Source of the DNA: Mesorhizobium norvegicum
GTDB taxonomy: Bacteria; Pseudomonadota; Alphaproteobacteria; Rhizobiales; Rhizobiaceae
Assembly (NCBI RefSeq): GCF_004919685.1
Contig: NZ_SMYZ01000056.1
Span: 40,232-98,621, forward strand
Reading direction: 5' to 3'
DNA length: 58,390 nt
Every line of letters begins with the position of its first letter. Position 1 is the stretch's first letter. The notes below the pieces were generated by a model. It worked only from the letters and a program-made list of their open reading frames with translations, did no database searches and had not been told where the DNA came from. Shown here in pieces: positions 28,348 through 37,541 of the stretch. Both the position numbers and the translations under genes were made by a program.

Positions 28348-30012
28348 TCAGCTCGCCTTCAACCGCGACCCGGTGAGCAGGCCGCGCTCTTCGAGCACCG
28401 GATAGGCCATCGAGGCGAGCAGCGAGTTGATCTGTTTCAGGTCGCGGATGGTGTCGAGATGGATTGAGCTGGTCTCGACGCTCTTGGCGGTGCCGTCGCG
28501 CAGGCGCTCGAAATGGCTGGCGCTGGTTTCCTTCTCGCGGTCGCGCAACTGGTCCTTTTCCAGCACCAGCTGGCGGGCGGTTTCGGGGTCGCGCGACACC
28601 AGCACGTTGAAGGCGAGCCGCGCATTGGCAAGCACCGAGCTGTGGAAGGCGAACAATTCACTCCAGCCCTCGTCGGTGAATTCCAGTCCGCGCTCGAACT
28701 TCTTCTTCACATGCACCAGCATGTTGCGCACGATGATGTCGCCGACCTGCTCGAGCTTGACGCAGGCGCCGATCAGCTCCTGGCAACGCAGCGCCTCGTC
28801 CTCGGTCAGCGGGTTCCTGGTAAGCTTGGCCAGATAGAGCTTGATGGCCGCATGCTTGCGGTCGACGCGGTCGTCGAGTGCGGCCAGAGCCTTGATCTTG
28901 TCGGCGTCGGCGCTCTCATAGAGCTCGATGATGCGCTTGAGCATGATCTCGACGGTCTCGCAGACCCGCACCACTTCGCGCGTGGCATTGGCCAGCGCCT
29001 GGCTAGGCACGTCCAGCGCGCTCTCGTTGAGCGCGGACAACTCGACGACGTCGAGCGAGGCAGCCGGAGTGGGCTTGGTGCCGAGCGCCACGATCTTCTC
29101 CGAGGCGCGGTAGACGAAGCCTGCCAGCGGCAGGCCGGCGAGCAGGATCAGCACGTTGAACAGGATGTGGGCGTTGACGATCTGGTCGGCCGCCGTCGAA
29201 CCGAGAAAGGCAAAGTGCGGCCTGAAGATCATGACCAGGATCAGCATGACCAGCGAGCCAAGCCCGCGCATCAGGAGATTGCCGATCGGCACGACGCGCA
29301 CTTCGGGGCTCGACGAGCGGGTCAGCATCGGCGCGATGATCGAGGAGCCGAGATTGACGCCGAGAATGAGAACGACGCCGAGTTCCGGCGTGATCAGGCC
29401 ACGGCCAGCCAGCGTCGCCATCAACAGAACCGCCGCGATGCTCGACTGGAACAGCCAGGTGATCAGCGCCGCCAGCAGATAGGCGGTGATGGAATCGGTC
29501 GAGAAGTAGTTGATGATGACCGGCATGAGCTGGCTGTTGCGCAGCGGCTCCGATGCCTGGCCGATCATCTCCAGCGACAGGATCAGAAGGCCGATGCCGA
29601 CCAGGATGCGGCCGGACTGGCGCCAGTCGCGCCGCTCGGTGGCCATGAACATCACCGTGCCGGTGATCAGGCAGAGCGGCACCAGCAAGGTGAGATCGAA
29701 GGTCAGCAGCTTGACCACCAGCGCCGAGCCGATCTCGGCGCCGCGCACGGCAAGCTGGCCCGCGGCACCCGAGACGATGCCGGAGCCGGCGAAGGAGCCG
29801 ACCAGCAGCGTGACGGCGGTGGAGCTCTGCAGGGCGATGGCGAGGCCGGTGCCGGCCAGCACCGCCATGATCGGATTGCGCATGGTGGCGCGCAGACGAT
29901 GGCGCAGCACGTCGCCATAGGCGCGCTCGACGCCGGTCTTCACCATGCGGGTGGCAAACAGCATCAGCGCGACGGCGCCGGCCAGATGCAGAAGGACGAC
30001 GGACCCGCTCAT
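28348..30012 (-). CDS. Na/Pi cotransporter family protein with PhoU-like tail
   Basis: This 554-residue protein has two Na/Pi symporter repeats, each with a QSSTA/QSSIAA motif (IALQSSTAVTLLVG and WLFQSSIAAVLLMA), followed by a helical PhoU-like region of about 200 residues (ALNESALDVPSQALANATREVV and onward). This is the YjbB/NptA-type architecture that moves phosphate with sodium, often for export. No Pho box was seen upstream. The family often carries such fused regulatory tails. Confidence 0.9.
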   Translation of the reverse strand: MSGSVVLLHLAGAVALMLFATRMVKTGVERAYGDVLRHRLRATMRNPIMAVLAGTGLAIALQSSTAVTLLVGSFAGSGIVSGAAGQLAVRGAEIGSALVVKLLTFDLTLLVPLCLITGTVMFMATERRDWRQSGRILVGIGLLILSLEMIGQASEPLRNSQLMPVIINYFSTDSITAYLLAALITWLFQSSIAAVLLMATLAGRGLITPELGVVLILGVNLGSSIIAPMLTRSSSPEVRVVPIGNLLMRGLGSLVMLILVMIFRPHFAFLGSTAADQIVNAHILFNVLILLAGLPLAGFVYRASEKIVALGTKPTPAASLDVVELSALNESALDVPSQALANATREVVRVCETVEIMLKRIIELYESADADKIKALAALDDRVDRKHAAIKLYLAKLTRNPLTEDEALRCQELIGACVKLEQVGDIIVRNMLVHVKKKFERGLEFTDEGWSELFAFHSSVLANARLAFNVLVSRDPETARQLVLEKDQLRDREKETSASHFERLRDGTAKSVETSSIHLDTIRDLKQINSLLASMAYPVLEERGLLTGSRLKAS

Positions 30013-30398
30013 GTCGCCGCCTGCATGCGAACAGGACGCGCGCCCTGTTTGGCGGGGCGAGCGAGATGAGAAGCGGGGTTACGAATCACGATCATGGCGT
30101 TGGTCAATACTAGCTCGAATATTTTAGCCGGATAATAAAATTTTGTCGATTTCAAGGGGCCGTTGCCGCGCGACAGGCGGTGTCGGAAAATGGATGGAAG
30201 CGCAAATCGCATTGCCGGGCCGCTGCGATGCGGTGGGTCGGCCGGGTTTGCCGCGCACCTGGCTTCTGTCTTTGCGATGATGTTCAACTTTCTCGATTAA
30301 ACGAAGGAATTCATTACGAAATTGTAATGCAGGTGTTCAGTTTCGGTTCATCGGTGGATGGCTATTTCTCGGGGCATCGACAACCAAGGAGACTTCTC
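30013..30398. other. Intergenic region before the rcnB-like pseudogene
   Basis: 386 bases without a supported gene. A stretch around 30105-30145 is AT-rich (TATTTTAGCCGGATAATAAAATTTTG) and could hold promoters for the divergent Na/Pi gene. A second AT-rich stretch at 30285-30335 (TCTCGATTAAAC, GAAATTGTAATGC) is a candidate promoter for the rcnB-like gene. No repeats or RNA were recognised. Confidence 0.35.
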
Positions 30399-30767
30399 AT
30401 GAAACGCATTGTCCTTTCCGCCCTCGCTTTCTCGATGCTGGCCGCCACGTCGCTCACCGGCTAGGCCGCACCGCTGAATGCACCGGTCGCTCCGCAGTCG
30501 AACACCAGCCAGGTCGACTGGCAGAAGCCCGGCCACCACAGCGATGTGAAGAAGCGCGTCTTCAAGAAGAAGGTCGTCGTGAAGCGCAACAACTGGCGCA
30601 ATGGCCAGAAATATTCCAGCTGGAAGCGTCACCAGCCGATCCGCGACTATGGCCGCTACGGCCTGCATCGTCCCGGCCGCGGCCAGGAATGGATCCGCGT
30701 CGGCAACGACTATGTGCTGGTCGGCATCCTCTCCGGTGTCATCTTCGGCGCGCTTGCCGCGCAGTAA
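30399..30767 (+). pseudogene. RcnB-family periplasmic protein with in-frame amber stop
   Basis: An ATG with an AAGGAG site (30387-30392) opens a signal peptide (MKRIVLSALAFSMLAATSLTG). A TAG at 30462-30464 then stops it just before the expected cleavage site. The same frame continues without a shift for 101 codons to the TAA at 30765-30767, through a Lys/Arg-rich segment and ends in EWIRVGNDYVLVGILSGVIF, the RcnB-like (nickel/cobalt homeostasis) hallmark. One C-to-T change in a CAG codon would explain it. A GTG at 30546 could still give a truncated, cytoplasmic protein. Confidence 0.75.
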
Positions 30768-30795
30768 CCGACACCTTGACGGACATTGAAAGGGC

Positions 30796-30823
30796 GGCGG
30801 CCGCAGCGGCCGCCTTTCTTTTT
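30796..30823 (+). terminator. Rho-independent terminator after the rcnB-like gene
   Basis: GGCGGCC (30796-30802) and GGCCGCC (30808-30814) form a strong GC stem with a 5-base loop, followed directly by TTTCTTTTT. It lies 29 bases after the stop codon of the broken gene. Confidence 0.85.
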
Positions 30824-30889
30824 GGCCTGTGGAAACCGGGTATGGCCCGCATTAGGGGTCGTCGGACCTCGCAGGCATGATTATATGGT

Positions 30890-30906
30890 GGGGAAACGAG
30901 TTCCCC
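30890..30906 (+). promoter_or_regulatory. Hairpin over the dnaG ribosome-binding region
   Basis: GGGGAA (30890-30895) and TTCCCC (30901-30906) pair around ACGAG, and the dnaG ATG follows one base later. There is no other good ribosome-binding sequence, so the hairpin may lower or regulate dnaG translation. Confidence 0.4.
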
Positions 30907-30907
30907 G

Positions 30908-32854
30908 ATGCGCTTTCCACCCGCCTTCCTCGACGAGATCCGCGACCGCGTGCCGATTTCTTCGGTTGTCGGCCTGCGCGTCGCGTGGGACCGGAAGAAG
31001 ACCAACGCGCCGCGCGGCGACTATTGGGCCTGCTGCCCGTTCCATGGCGAGAAGAGCCCGTCCTTCCACTGCGAGGACAAGAAGGGCCGCTACCATTGTT
31101 TCGGCTGCTCGGTCTCGGGCGATCATTTCAAGTTCCTCACCGAACTCGACGGGATGAGCTTTCCCGAAGCGGTCGAAAAGATCGCCGACATGGCCGGCGT
31201 GCCGATGCCGGTTCGCGATGCGCAGGAGGAGCGGCGCGAAAAGGAACGCGCCAGCCTGACCGACGTCATGGAGATGGCGACCAGCTTCTTCCAGGAACGG
31301 CTGCAGGGACCGGAAGGCGCCAAAGCCCGCGCCTATCTCAGGGATCGTGGGCTGACGCCGGCGACGCAGCAATCGTTCCGGCTCGGCTTCGCACCCGACA
31401 GCCGCAATGCGCTCAAGGAGCATCTCGCCGCCAAGGGCGTCCCGAAAGCCGATATCGAGGCTTGCGGACTGGTGCGCCACGGCGATGACATCCCGGTTTC
31501 CTATGACTGGTTCCGCGACCGCATCATGTTCCCGATCCCGGATTCCAGAGGCAAGATCATCGCCTTTGGCGGCCGCGCGCTGCAGCCGGATGCGCTGGCC
31601 AAATACATGAACTCGCCCGACACCGAGCTCTTCCACAAGGGCAACGTGCTCTATAATTTCGCCCGCGCCCGCAAGGCACTGGCCAAGGGCGGCACGGTCA
31701 TCGCCGTCGAAGGCTATATGGACGTCATCGCACTGGCACAGGCGGGCTTCGAGAATGTCGTGGCGCCGCTCGGCACCGCGCTCACCGAGAACCAGCTCGA
31801 GCTGTTGTGGCGCATGGCGCCGGAGCCGATGTTGTGCTTCGACGGCGACAAGGCCGGGCTGAAGGCTGCCTGGCGGGCCGCCGACATGGCGCTGCCGTCG
31901 GTGCAGGCCGGGCGTTCGGCGCGCTTCGCGCTGCTGCCGGAAGGCAAGGATCCCGACGACCTCGTCAAGGCCGAAGGACCGGATGCGTTCCGGGCGGTGC
32001 TTGCCGATGCGCGGCCATTGGTCGACCTGTTGTGGATGCGCGAGACGGCGGGCGGCGTCTTCGACACGCCGGAGCGGCGGGCCGAGCTCGAGAAGACGCT
32101 GCGTGAGCTGACCAGCCGCATCCGCGACGAAAGCCTGCGCTACCATTATCAACAGGAGATGCGCGAGCGCGTGTTGAGCTTCTTCGGCTCGCAGCGCAGT
32201 GGACGCCAAGGGCGTCAAGATGGCGGCCGGCCAGGCGAGCGCGGCCAGGGCAAGGCGGCCGCACCCGGTGGACAATTCGCCAAGCCTGGCGGCGGCCGCA
32301 TGGCGATCACCGAAAGCCTCGGCCAATCGGCGCTGGTCAAGCGCGGCGGCGAGGGGATGTCGGTGCGCGAGGCGACGATCATCGTCGCATTGATCAACCA
32401 TCCGGCACTGATCGACGAGAATTTCGCTCATATCGAGTTTCTCGATCTCGCCAACTCCGATCTGAGGCGGCTGCATGCGGCGATCCTCGACGCGATGGCG
32501 CATGACATGGCCAATGATCGTCAGGCCGTTATCGCGACGGTCGAACGCGCCGGCTGCGCCGAGATCTGGGAGCGGGCCGTCGGCCTGATCCGGCGAATGC
32601 GGCAATGGCCGGCGCTGGAGACCGCTGCCCTTGAAGATGCCCGCGACGCTTTCAGCCAGGCGCTGCACTTGCAGCGCAGCGCGCGCACCTTACATAAGGA
32701 GCTGAAACAGGCGGAAGCGGCGCTCGCCACCGATCCCACAGACGAAAACTACCGGCACCTGATCGAAATTCAGGCGCAATTTCAGGATGTACAGGCGACG
32801 GAAGCGCTGATCGAAGGATTCGGCGTGTCCTCGGGCAGGGCTGGGCGAGCTTAG
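30908..32854 (+). CDS. dnaG: DNA primase
   Basis: This 648-residue enzyme makes RNA primers for replication. The zinc-binding domain has Cys43, His46, Cys64 and Cys67 in CPFHGEKSP and HCFGCS. The TOPRIM domain follows with VEGYMDVIALAQAG and CFDGDKAG. A C-terminal helicase-binding region ends the protein, after a Gly/Gln-rich linker near residue 430-460. The length is normal. The start has little ribosome-binding sequence and a hairpin before it. It is followed by rpoD in the classic macromolecular-synthesis order, but rpsU is not upstream. Confidence 0.96.
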   Translation: MRFPPAFLDEIRDRVPISSVVGLRVAWDRKKTNAPRGDYWACCPFHGEKSPSFHCEDKKGRYHCFGCSVSGDHFKFLTELDGMSFPEAVEKIADMAGVPMPVRDAQEERREKERASLTDVMEMATSFFQERLQGPEGAKARAYLRDRGLTPATQQSFRLGFAPDSRNALKEHLAAKGVPKADIEACGLVRHGDDIPVSYDWFRDRIMFPIPDSRGKIIAFGGRALQPDALAKYMNSPDTELFHKGNVLYNFARARKALAKGGTVIAVEGYMDVIALAQAGFENVVAPLGTALTENQLELLWRMAPEPMLCFDGDKAGLKAAWRAADMALPSVQAGRSARFALLPEGKDPDDLVKAEGPDAFRAVLADARPLVDLLWMRETAGGVFDTPERRAELEKTLRELTSRIRDESLRYHYQQEMRERVLSFFGSQRSGRQGRQDGGRPGERGQGKAAAPGGQFAKPGGGRMAITESLGQSALVKRGGEGMSVREATIIVALINHPALIDENFAHIEFLDLANSDLRRLHAAILDAMAHDMANDRQAVIATVERAGCAEIWERAVGLIRRMRQWPALETAALEDARDAFSQALHLQRSARTLHKELKQAEAALATDPTDENYRHLIEIQAQFQDVQATEALIEGFGVSSGRAGRA

Positions 32855-32893
32855 AGCGTGATCCCAAATTCCCAAATGCGGGAAAGATCATGC
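32851..32893. repeat. Degenerate GATCATGC-type rhizobial repeat
   Basis: AGAGCGTGATCCC and GGGAAAGATCATGCTT face each other around AATTCCCAAATGC. The ends match the AGC(A/G)TGATC...GATCATGC style of a common intergenic palindrome of rhizobia. It begins at the dnaG stop codon and could act as its 3' hairpin. Confidence 0.45.
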
Positions 32894-33368
32894 TTCCACC
32901 AAGAGAGAGCCAGGGCTTATTCCAACCCATCCGGGCGGAACGGGCTCAGGCGAGAGAGTGAAAGTGAGAAGCGTTGTTGCGCGTCGAAATGGCGCGTGGC
33001 GGGCTAAGTCGGGTAATTGATTCGCTTTTTTCATGCGAATCATGCGAGAGGCGCTTGACCTTCTGGCAGATTGGCGGAATCAGGACGATTCGAAACGTTA
33101 ACCCGAACCCGCGTCGACGGGAAATAAGCGATGTGAGGGTACTGGTCACTGGACAGGCAGCCTGCCTGCCACAGATATCAGGGTTAATCTGGACTTAATG
33201 CATGTCGCCCAAAAGGGGAAACCGATTTTGGGGCAACGACATACACCAAACGACGAGTTGATGCAGTTACTGGCCCGGTGAAGCGCGTTTCATAAGAGCG
33301 CATCCGATTTGACTGGTCCGACAGCTTACGCGGCTTCGAAGTTCGGCCGCGAGGAGAAGATAAAGACT
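32855..33368. other. Long dnaG-rpoD intergenic region
   Basis: 514 bases without a supported gene. Besides two repeats (32851-32893 and 33200-33245), it has a perfect 7-base inverted repeat GATTCGC (33019-33025)/GCGAATC (33035-33041) enclosing a T-rich loop, and a CTTGAC (33054-33059) that could be the -35 of an rpoD promoter, although no good -10 is seen at 17 bases. The length and internal elements suggest that rpoD has its own regulated promoter. Confidence 0.45.
33200..33245. repeat. GCATGTCG-type hairpin repeat, family F, copy 1
   Basis: GCATGTCGCCCAAAA and TTTTGGGGCAACGACAT form an imperfect hairpin with GGGGAAACCGA between. The same element, inverted, is at 46312-46356. This copy lies about 125 bases upstream of the rpoD start, so it would be in the rpoD leader if transcription starts further upstream. 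Confidence 0.6.
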
Positions 33369-35390
33369 ATGGCGACAAAGGAAAAGGAAGAGGTCGAAAC
33401 CGAACGCGAAGGCGCCACCGATGGCCCTCTGCTCGACCTTTCCGATGATGCTGTCAAGAAGATGATCAAGGCCGCCAAGAAGCGCGGCTATGTCACCATG
33501 GACGAGCTGAATTCGGTGCTGCCTTCCGAGGAAGTGACCTCCGAGCAGATCGAGGACACGATGGCGATGCTGTCCGACATGGGCATCAACGTGGTCGAGG
33601 ACGACGAGCAGGGCGAGGAGCCCGAGGCCGCCGACACGGCTGCCGATGCCGAGGAAGACGCCAACGAGCTGGCTGAGCAGACCGGCACCGCGGTCGCCGC
33701 CACCACCACCAAGAAAGAACCGACCGATCGCACCGACGATCCGGTGCGCATGTATCTGCGCGAGATGGGCTCGGTTGAGCTTTTGTCGCGCGAGGGCGAA
33801 ATCGCCATCGCCAAGCGCATCGAGGCCGGCCGCGAGACGATGATCGCCGGCCTGTGCGAAAGCCCGCTGACCTTCCAGGCCATCATCATCTGGCGCGACG
33901 AACTCAACGAATCCAAGATCCTGCTGCGCGAGATCATCGATCTCGAAGCCACCTATGCCGGCCCCGAGGCCAAGCAGGCGCCGGTGGTCGAGCGCATCGA
34001 GGAAGCCAAGGTCGAGGACAAGCCGCGCCGTTCGCGCGACGAGGAAGAAGACATCACCAATGTCGGCGCCGACACGCGCGGACTGGTCGATGACGATGAG
34101 GAAGACGAGGACGAAGCGAGCCTGTCGCTGGCGGCGATGGAAGCGGAACTGCGCCCGCAGGTGATGGAGACGCTCGACGTCATCGCCGACACCTACAAGA
34201 AGCTGCGCAAGTTGCAGGACCAGCAGGTCGAGAACCGTCTGGCCGCGGCCGGCACGCTGTCGCCCAGCCAGGATCGCCGGCTGAAGGAGCTGAAGGACCA
34301 GCTGATCAAGGCGGTGAAGTCGCTGTCGCTCAACACGGCGCGCATCGAGGCGCTGGTCGAGCAGCTCTACGACATCAACAAGCGCCTGGTGCAGAACGAA
34401 GGCAAGCTGCTCAGGCTCGCCGAAAGCTACGGCGTGCGCCGCGAGGAGTTCCTGAAGGAATATCAGGGTTCCGAGCTCGACCCGAACTGGACGCGCTCGA
34501 TCGGCAATTTGACCTCGCGCGGCTGGAAGGAATTCACCAAGAACGAGAAGGACGCGATCCGCGAACTGCGCGCCGAGATCCAGAACCTCGCCACCGAAAC
34601 GGCGATCTCGATCCTGGAATTCCGCAAGATCGTCAACCAAGTGCAGAAGGGCGAGCGCGAAGCGGCGATCGCCAAGAAGGAAATGGTCGAGGCCAATCTG
34701 CGTCTCGTCATCTCCATCGCCAAGAAATACACCAATCGCGGCCTGCAATTCCTCGACCTGATCCAGGAAGGCAATATCGGCCTGATGAAGGCGGTCGACA
34801 AATTCGAATACCGCCGCGGCTACAAGTTCTCGACCTACGCGACGTGGTGGATCCGGCAGGCGATCACGCGTTCGATCGCCGATCAGGCGCGCACCATCCG
34901 CATTCCGGTGCACATGATCGAGACGATCAACAAGATCGTGCGCACCTCGCGCCAGATGCTGCACGAGATCGGCCGCGAGCCGACGCCGGAAGAACTGGCC
35001 GAAAAGCTCGCTATGCCGCTCGAAAAAGTGCGCAAGGTGCTGAAGATCGCCAAGGAGCCGATCTCGCTCGAAACGCCGGTCGGCGACGAGGAGGATTCGC
35101 ATCTGGGCGATTTCATCGAGGACAAGATGGCGATCCTGCCGATCGACGCGGCGATCCAGGCCAATCTGCGCGAGACCACCACGCGCGTGCTGGCCTCGCT
35201 CACGCCGCGCGAGGAACGCGTTCTGCGCATGCGCTTCGGCATCGGCATGAACACCGACCACACGCTGGAAGAAGTCGGCCAGCAGTTCTCGGTCACCCGC
35301 GAACGTATCCGCCAGATCGAAGCCAAGGCGCTGCGCAAGCTCAAGCACCCGAGTCGCTCGCGCAAGCTGCGCAGCTTCCTGGACAGCTGA
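33369..35390 (+). CDS. rpoD: RNA polymerase primary sigma factor (sigma-70)
   Basis: This 673-residue housekeeping sigma factor has region 1.1 at the N terminus, a long acidic non-conserved stretch (VEDDEQGEEPEAADTAADAE, then DDDEEDEDEAS), region 1.2 (DPVRMYLREMGSVELLS), region 2 with the core-binding and -10 recognition elements (RGLQFLDLIQEGNIGLMKAV, YATWWIRQAI), region 3, and region 4 (EEVGQQFSVTRERIRQIEAKA). The ATG at 33369 is about 14 bases after a GAGGAG. A TTG at 33309 would add 20 residues. It follows dnaG. Confidence 0.97.
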   Translation: MATKEKEEVETEREGATDGPLLDLSDDAVKKMIKAAKKRGYVTMDELNSVLPSEEVTSEQIEDTMAMLSDMGINVVEDDEQGEEPEAADTAADAEEDANELAEQTGTAVAATTTKKEPTDRTDDPVRMYLREMGSVELLSREGEIAIAKRIEAGRETMIAGLCESPLTFQAIIIWRDELNESKILLREIIDLEATYAGPEAKQAPVVERIEEAKVEDKPRRSRDEEEDITNVGADTRGLVDDDEEDEDEASLSLAAMEAELRPQVMETLDVIADTYKKLRKLQDQQVENRLAAAGTLSPSQDRRLKELKDQLIKAVKSLSLNTARIEALVEQLYDINKRLVQNEGKLLRLAESYGVRREEFLKEYQGSELDPNWTRSIGNLTSRGWKEFTKNEKDAIRELRAEIQNLATETAISILEFRKIVNQVQKGEREAAIAKKEMVEANLRLVISIAKKYTNRGLQFLDLIQEGNIGLMKAVDKFEYRRGYKFSTYATWWIRQAITRSIADQARTIRIPVHMIETINKIVRTSRQMLHEIGREPTPEELAEKLAMPLEKVRKVLKIAKEPISLETPVGDEEDSHLGDFIEDKMAILPIDAAIQANLRETTTRVLASLTPREERVLRMRFGIGMNTDHTLEEVGQQFSVTRERIRQIEAKALRKLKHPSRSRKLRSFLDS

Positions 35391-35432
35391 GTTCGGACGG
35401 CAGCATCGCCGGCCAGCTCAATTCATTCGAAG

Positions 35433-35463
35433 GCCCGGAGCGTCCGCCGTTCCGGGCTTTTTT
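35433..35463 (+). terminator. Rho-independent terminator after rpoD
   Basis: GCCCGGA (35433-35439) and TCCGGGC (35451-35457) form the stem, followed by TTTTTT. It lies 43 bases after rpoD and reaches the stop codon of the convergent dioxygenase gene. Confidence 0.9.
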
Positions 35464-36517
35464 ACAACGGCACGTTCAGCCGTGTCCCCTTGACGATGAT
35501 GCCGCCCCTGTCGCCGATCTCTATCGAGCCATAGCGCTGCCTGAAGCACGCAGGCAGCGGACGGTCGCCCGAGACCGATAGCCACAGGCGCAGCATATGG
35601 CGCCGCCTGTCCGGGTCTGGCCAATCCCGAAAGCCCATGCGGTCGTGCAGCAGCGAATGATTGTAGACAAACTGCATGTCGCCCGGCCGAAGCCGCATCG
35701 ACAGGTTTAATTTCGGGTCATTGGCAAGGCTGTCGAAGAGATCCAGCGCTTCGACATGGGCGGCGCTGAGCCGCATGGCATCGGGGAAGCGCTGCGCACT
35801 GTCGATATACTGGCGCTGATAGATGCCGGTCAGCAATCCCGCATGCCAGTTGAGGACCGGGATTTCGAAATACGGCTCCTCCCCTTCCGGTATCTCGCCG
35901 CGCCGGTCGGTGGCGATCGGATCAAACAGCAGGCGGACCAGGTCGGGCCGTCTTTTGCGCATCTCGTTGTAGATCGTCACCGTGCTTGCCAGCAGGGACT
36001 CGCCGCCTTGCATGGCGTCCTGCAAGCAGAGCAGACCGACGACATCGGCGGAATCGGTGTGAAACGTCTGGCGCTCCGCCGTCTGGTAGATACGTGTCGT
36101 GGCGTCCTTGGCGTCGGCGCCTATGTCGCGGACATGGCCGAGGATATGGCCCTGGGCATTCTGGGACCGTGCGCTTCCCAGATGCGCGCCGACCCCGCAG
36201 AAGATCGTTGCCGCCATTGGCGCGGAGTATCGCTCGACCGGGAGACCGCGAAGCACCTCGAACCCAATGCCTGCGACGAGTTTTTCGCGAAGCGCGGCAA
36301 GATGGCCGGCAAGCCGGGGCAAGGGGAAATCAGCCTTGGTCAAATTGCCGATATCCTGCGAGCGGGTGAGAAAGCCGGTTGCCGCCGATTCCAATTCCGC
36401 AACGTCCCGCGGGTCCAATTCGACCAGCCAATTCTGCGGATGCTTCGCCATGTCCTCGCCGGTCCATGCGGCCGGACTTTCGATCTTTCCCGGCGGCAGC
36501 TCGATGGTCTCGCGCAT
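35462..36517 (-). CDS. TauD/TfdA family Fe(II)/2-oxoglutarate dioxygenase
   Basis: This is about 351 residues from the ATG at 36517. The facial triad starts with His153 and Asp155 in FHTDSADVV. The distal His is in VYNHSLLHDR, and an Arg for 2-oxoglutarate lies in RRRHMLRLWLSV. The order matches TauD/TfdA-type hydroxylases, but the protein is longer than TauD and has an N-terminal extra region of about 60 residues, as in a group of uncharacterised members. The start is set by AGGAGAGC. The frame stays open to 36847, but that part looks non-coding. Substrate unknown. Confidence 0.85.
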   Translation of the reverse strand: MRETIELPPGKIESPAAWTGEDMAKHPQNWLVELDPRDVAELESAATGFLTRSQDIGNLTKADFPLPRLAGHLAALREKLVAGIGFEVLRGLPVERYSAPMAATIFCGVGAHLGSARSQNAQGHILGHVRDIGADAKDATTRIYQTAERQTFHTDSADVVGLLCLQDAMQGGESLLASTVTIYNEMRKRRPDLVRLLFDPIATDRRGEIPEGEEPYFEIPVLNWHAGLLTGIYQRQYIDSAQRFPDAMRLSAAHVEALDLFDSLANDPKLNLSMRLRPGDMQFVYNHSLLHDRMGFRDWPDPDRRRHMLRLWLSVSGDRPLPACFRQRYGSIEIGDRGGIIVKGTRLNVPL

Positions 36518-36845
36518 GAAGCTCTCCTGCGGCTGGATCGGTCGCGGACATTGGCTGGGATTTCCCGACTGACGGCCACGACGGAGATTGCCGCAATCAG
36601 GCGGGTTTTCAAACCGGCTTTCCCAGGTCGCCGCCGACTGTTTTGCGGTCGTCGCCATGCCGCCGCCTTCGTGGCGCCTGGCGCGAGGCTCGCCTTCACC
36701 CCGCAATCGGGCGCCGGTGCGATAGTCCTTGCGGGACGGTCGCCGCGGGAGGATACTTTCGCGTCGGATGCATTTTCTGGGCGACAACCCGGATGCCCGC
36801 CCCGGTGGTGACGCCGTGCTCCGTGGCCCCGGAGGGAGGTGTGCC
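36518..36845. other. Divergent intergenic region, dioxygenase/GYD genes
   Basis: 328 bases between two divergent starts. The minus-strand frame stays open across it, so an upstream start for the dioxygenase cannot be fully excluded, but no ribosome site supports one. The plus strand has GGAGGGAGG just before the GYD gene. I see no clear operator or repeat. Confidence 0.35.
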
Positions 36846-37139
36846 ATGACAAGCTACATCGTGCTGATGAACTGGACGGAGCAGGGCGCCAGAAACGTGC
36901 GCGAGTCACCGAAACGGCTCGACGCCGCCAGGAAGCAGCTGGGAGACATGGGCGGATCGTTCAAGGCGTTCTACCTGACCATGGGCGAATACGACATGGT
37001 GGCGGTGGTCGAGGCGCCCGACGACGCGGTGCTGGCGCGTTTCTCGCTGATGCTGGCGGCGGCCGGCAATGTCAGGACGCGGACGCTGAAGGCCTTTCCC
37101 GAATTCGCCTACCGCGAGATCATCACCTCGCTCGGATAG
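36846..37139 (+). CDS. GYD domain-containing protein
   Basis: This 97-residue protein opens TSYIVLMNWTEQGARNVRES and has YLTMGEYDMVAVVEAPDD, the GYD-domain signature (GEYD in place of G-Y-D). The family forms small dimeric alpha/beta folds of unknown function. A GGAGG site ends about 7 bases before the ATG. The gene is divergent from the dioxygenase. Confidence 0.85.
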   Translation: MTSYIVLMNWTEQGARNVRESPKRLDAARKQLGDMGGSFKAFYLTMGEYDMVAVVEAPDDAVLARFSLMLAAAGNVRTRTLKAFPEFAYREIITSLG

Positions 37140-37245
37140 AGCAACCGGCAGGGTTTCTCGAAGTCGCTGGCCGGTGCCGGCCTGGTGGCGCTTTGCCGCA
37201 AGACAGGACGCTTCGCCGTGATAGAATGCGGCCGGGGAGATCGCG

Positions 37246-37515
37246 ATGAAGACGGTTTCGATATTGGCCACCGGCCTTGCCTTGATATCGTCGATGCCGT
37301 TCGCCGCCGGCGCCGCCGCGCAAAAACCGGTCGGCATGGCCAATCCGGCATCCATCCATTGTGGCGAGATCGGCGGGCGCCTGGTGATCAGGAAGGACAA
37401 GGCCGGTAATGAGTATGGATTCTGCGGCTTGCCCAACGGGCGCCTTTGCGAGGAGTGGGCGCTGTTTCGCGACAACGAGTGCGTCGGGCCAAAGGCGGCC
37501 ATGCGCCGCAAGTGA
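37246..37515 (+). CDS. Secreted DUF333 domain-containing protein
   Basis: This 89-residue protein has a signal peptide (MKTVSILATGLALISSMPFAAGAAA). The mature part is a DUF333-type module with three conserved cysteines (ASIHCGEIGG, YGFCGLPNGRLCEEW, NECVG). The family was once named putative hemolysin, without evidence for that role. The gene lies 26 bases upstream of the EamA transporter on the same strand and may be co-transcribed. Confidence 0.85.
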   Translation: MKTVSILATGLALISSMPFAAGAAAQKPVGMANPASIHCGEIGGRLVIRKDKAGNEYGFCGLPNGRLCEEWALFRDNECVGPKAAMRRK

Positions 37516-37541
37516 CACACCCGCTATGGTAGGGTGAGATC

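Noticed and set aside
28513..30069. 518-residue ORF antisense to the Na/Pi gene
   Set aside because: Shadow frame, very rich in His, Asp and Gln, no motifs.
30881..32668. 595-residue ORF antisense to dnaG
   Set aside because: dnaG is certain, and the frame has no family features.
33267..35348. 693-residue ORF antisense to rpoD
   Set aside because: The rpoD frame is certain. The antisense frame is a codon-bias artefact.
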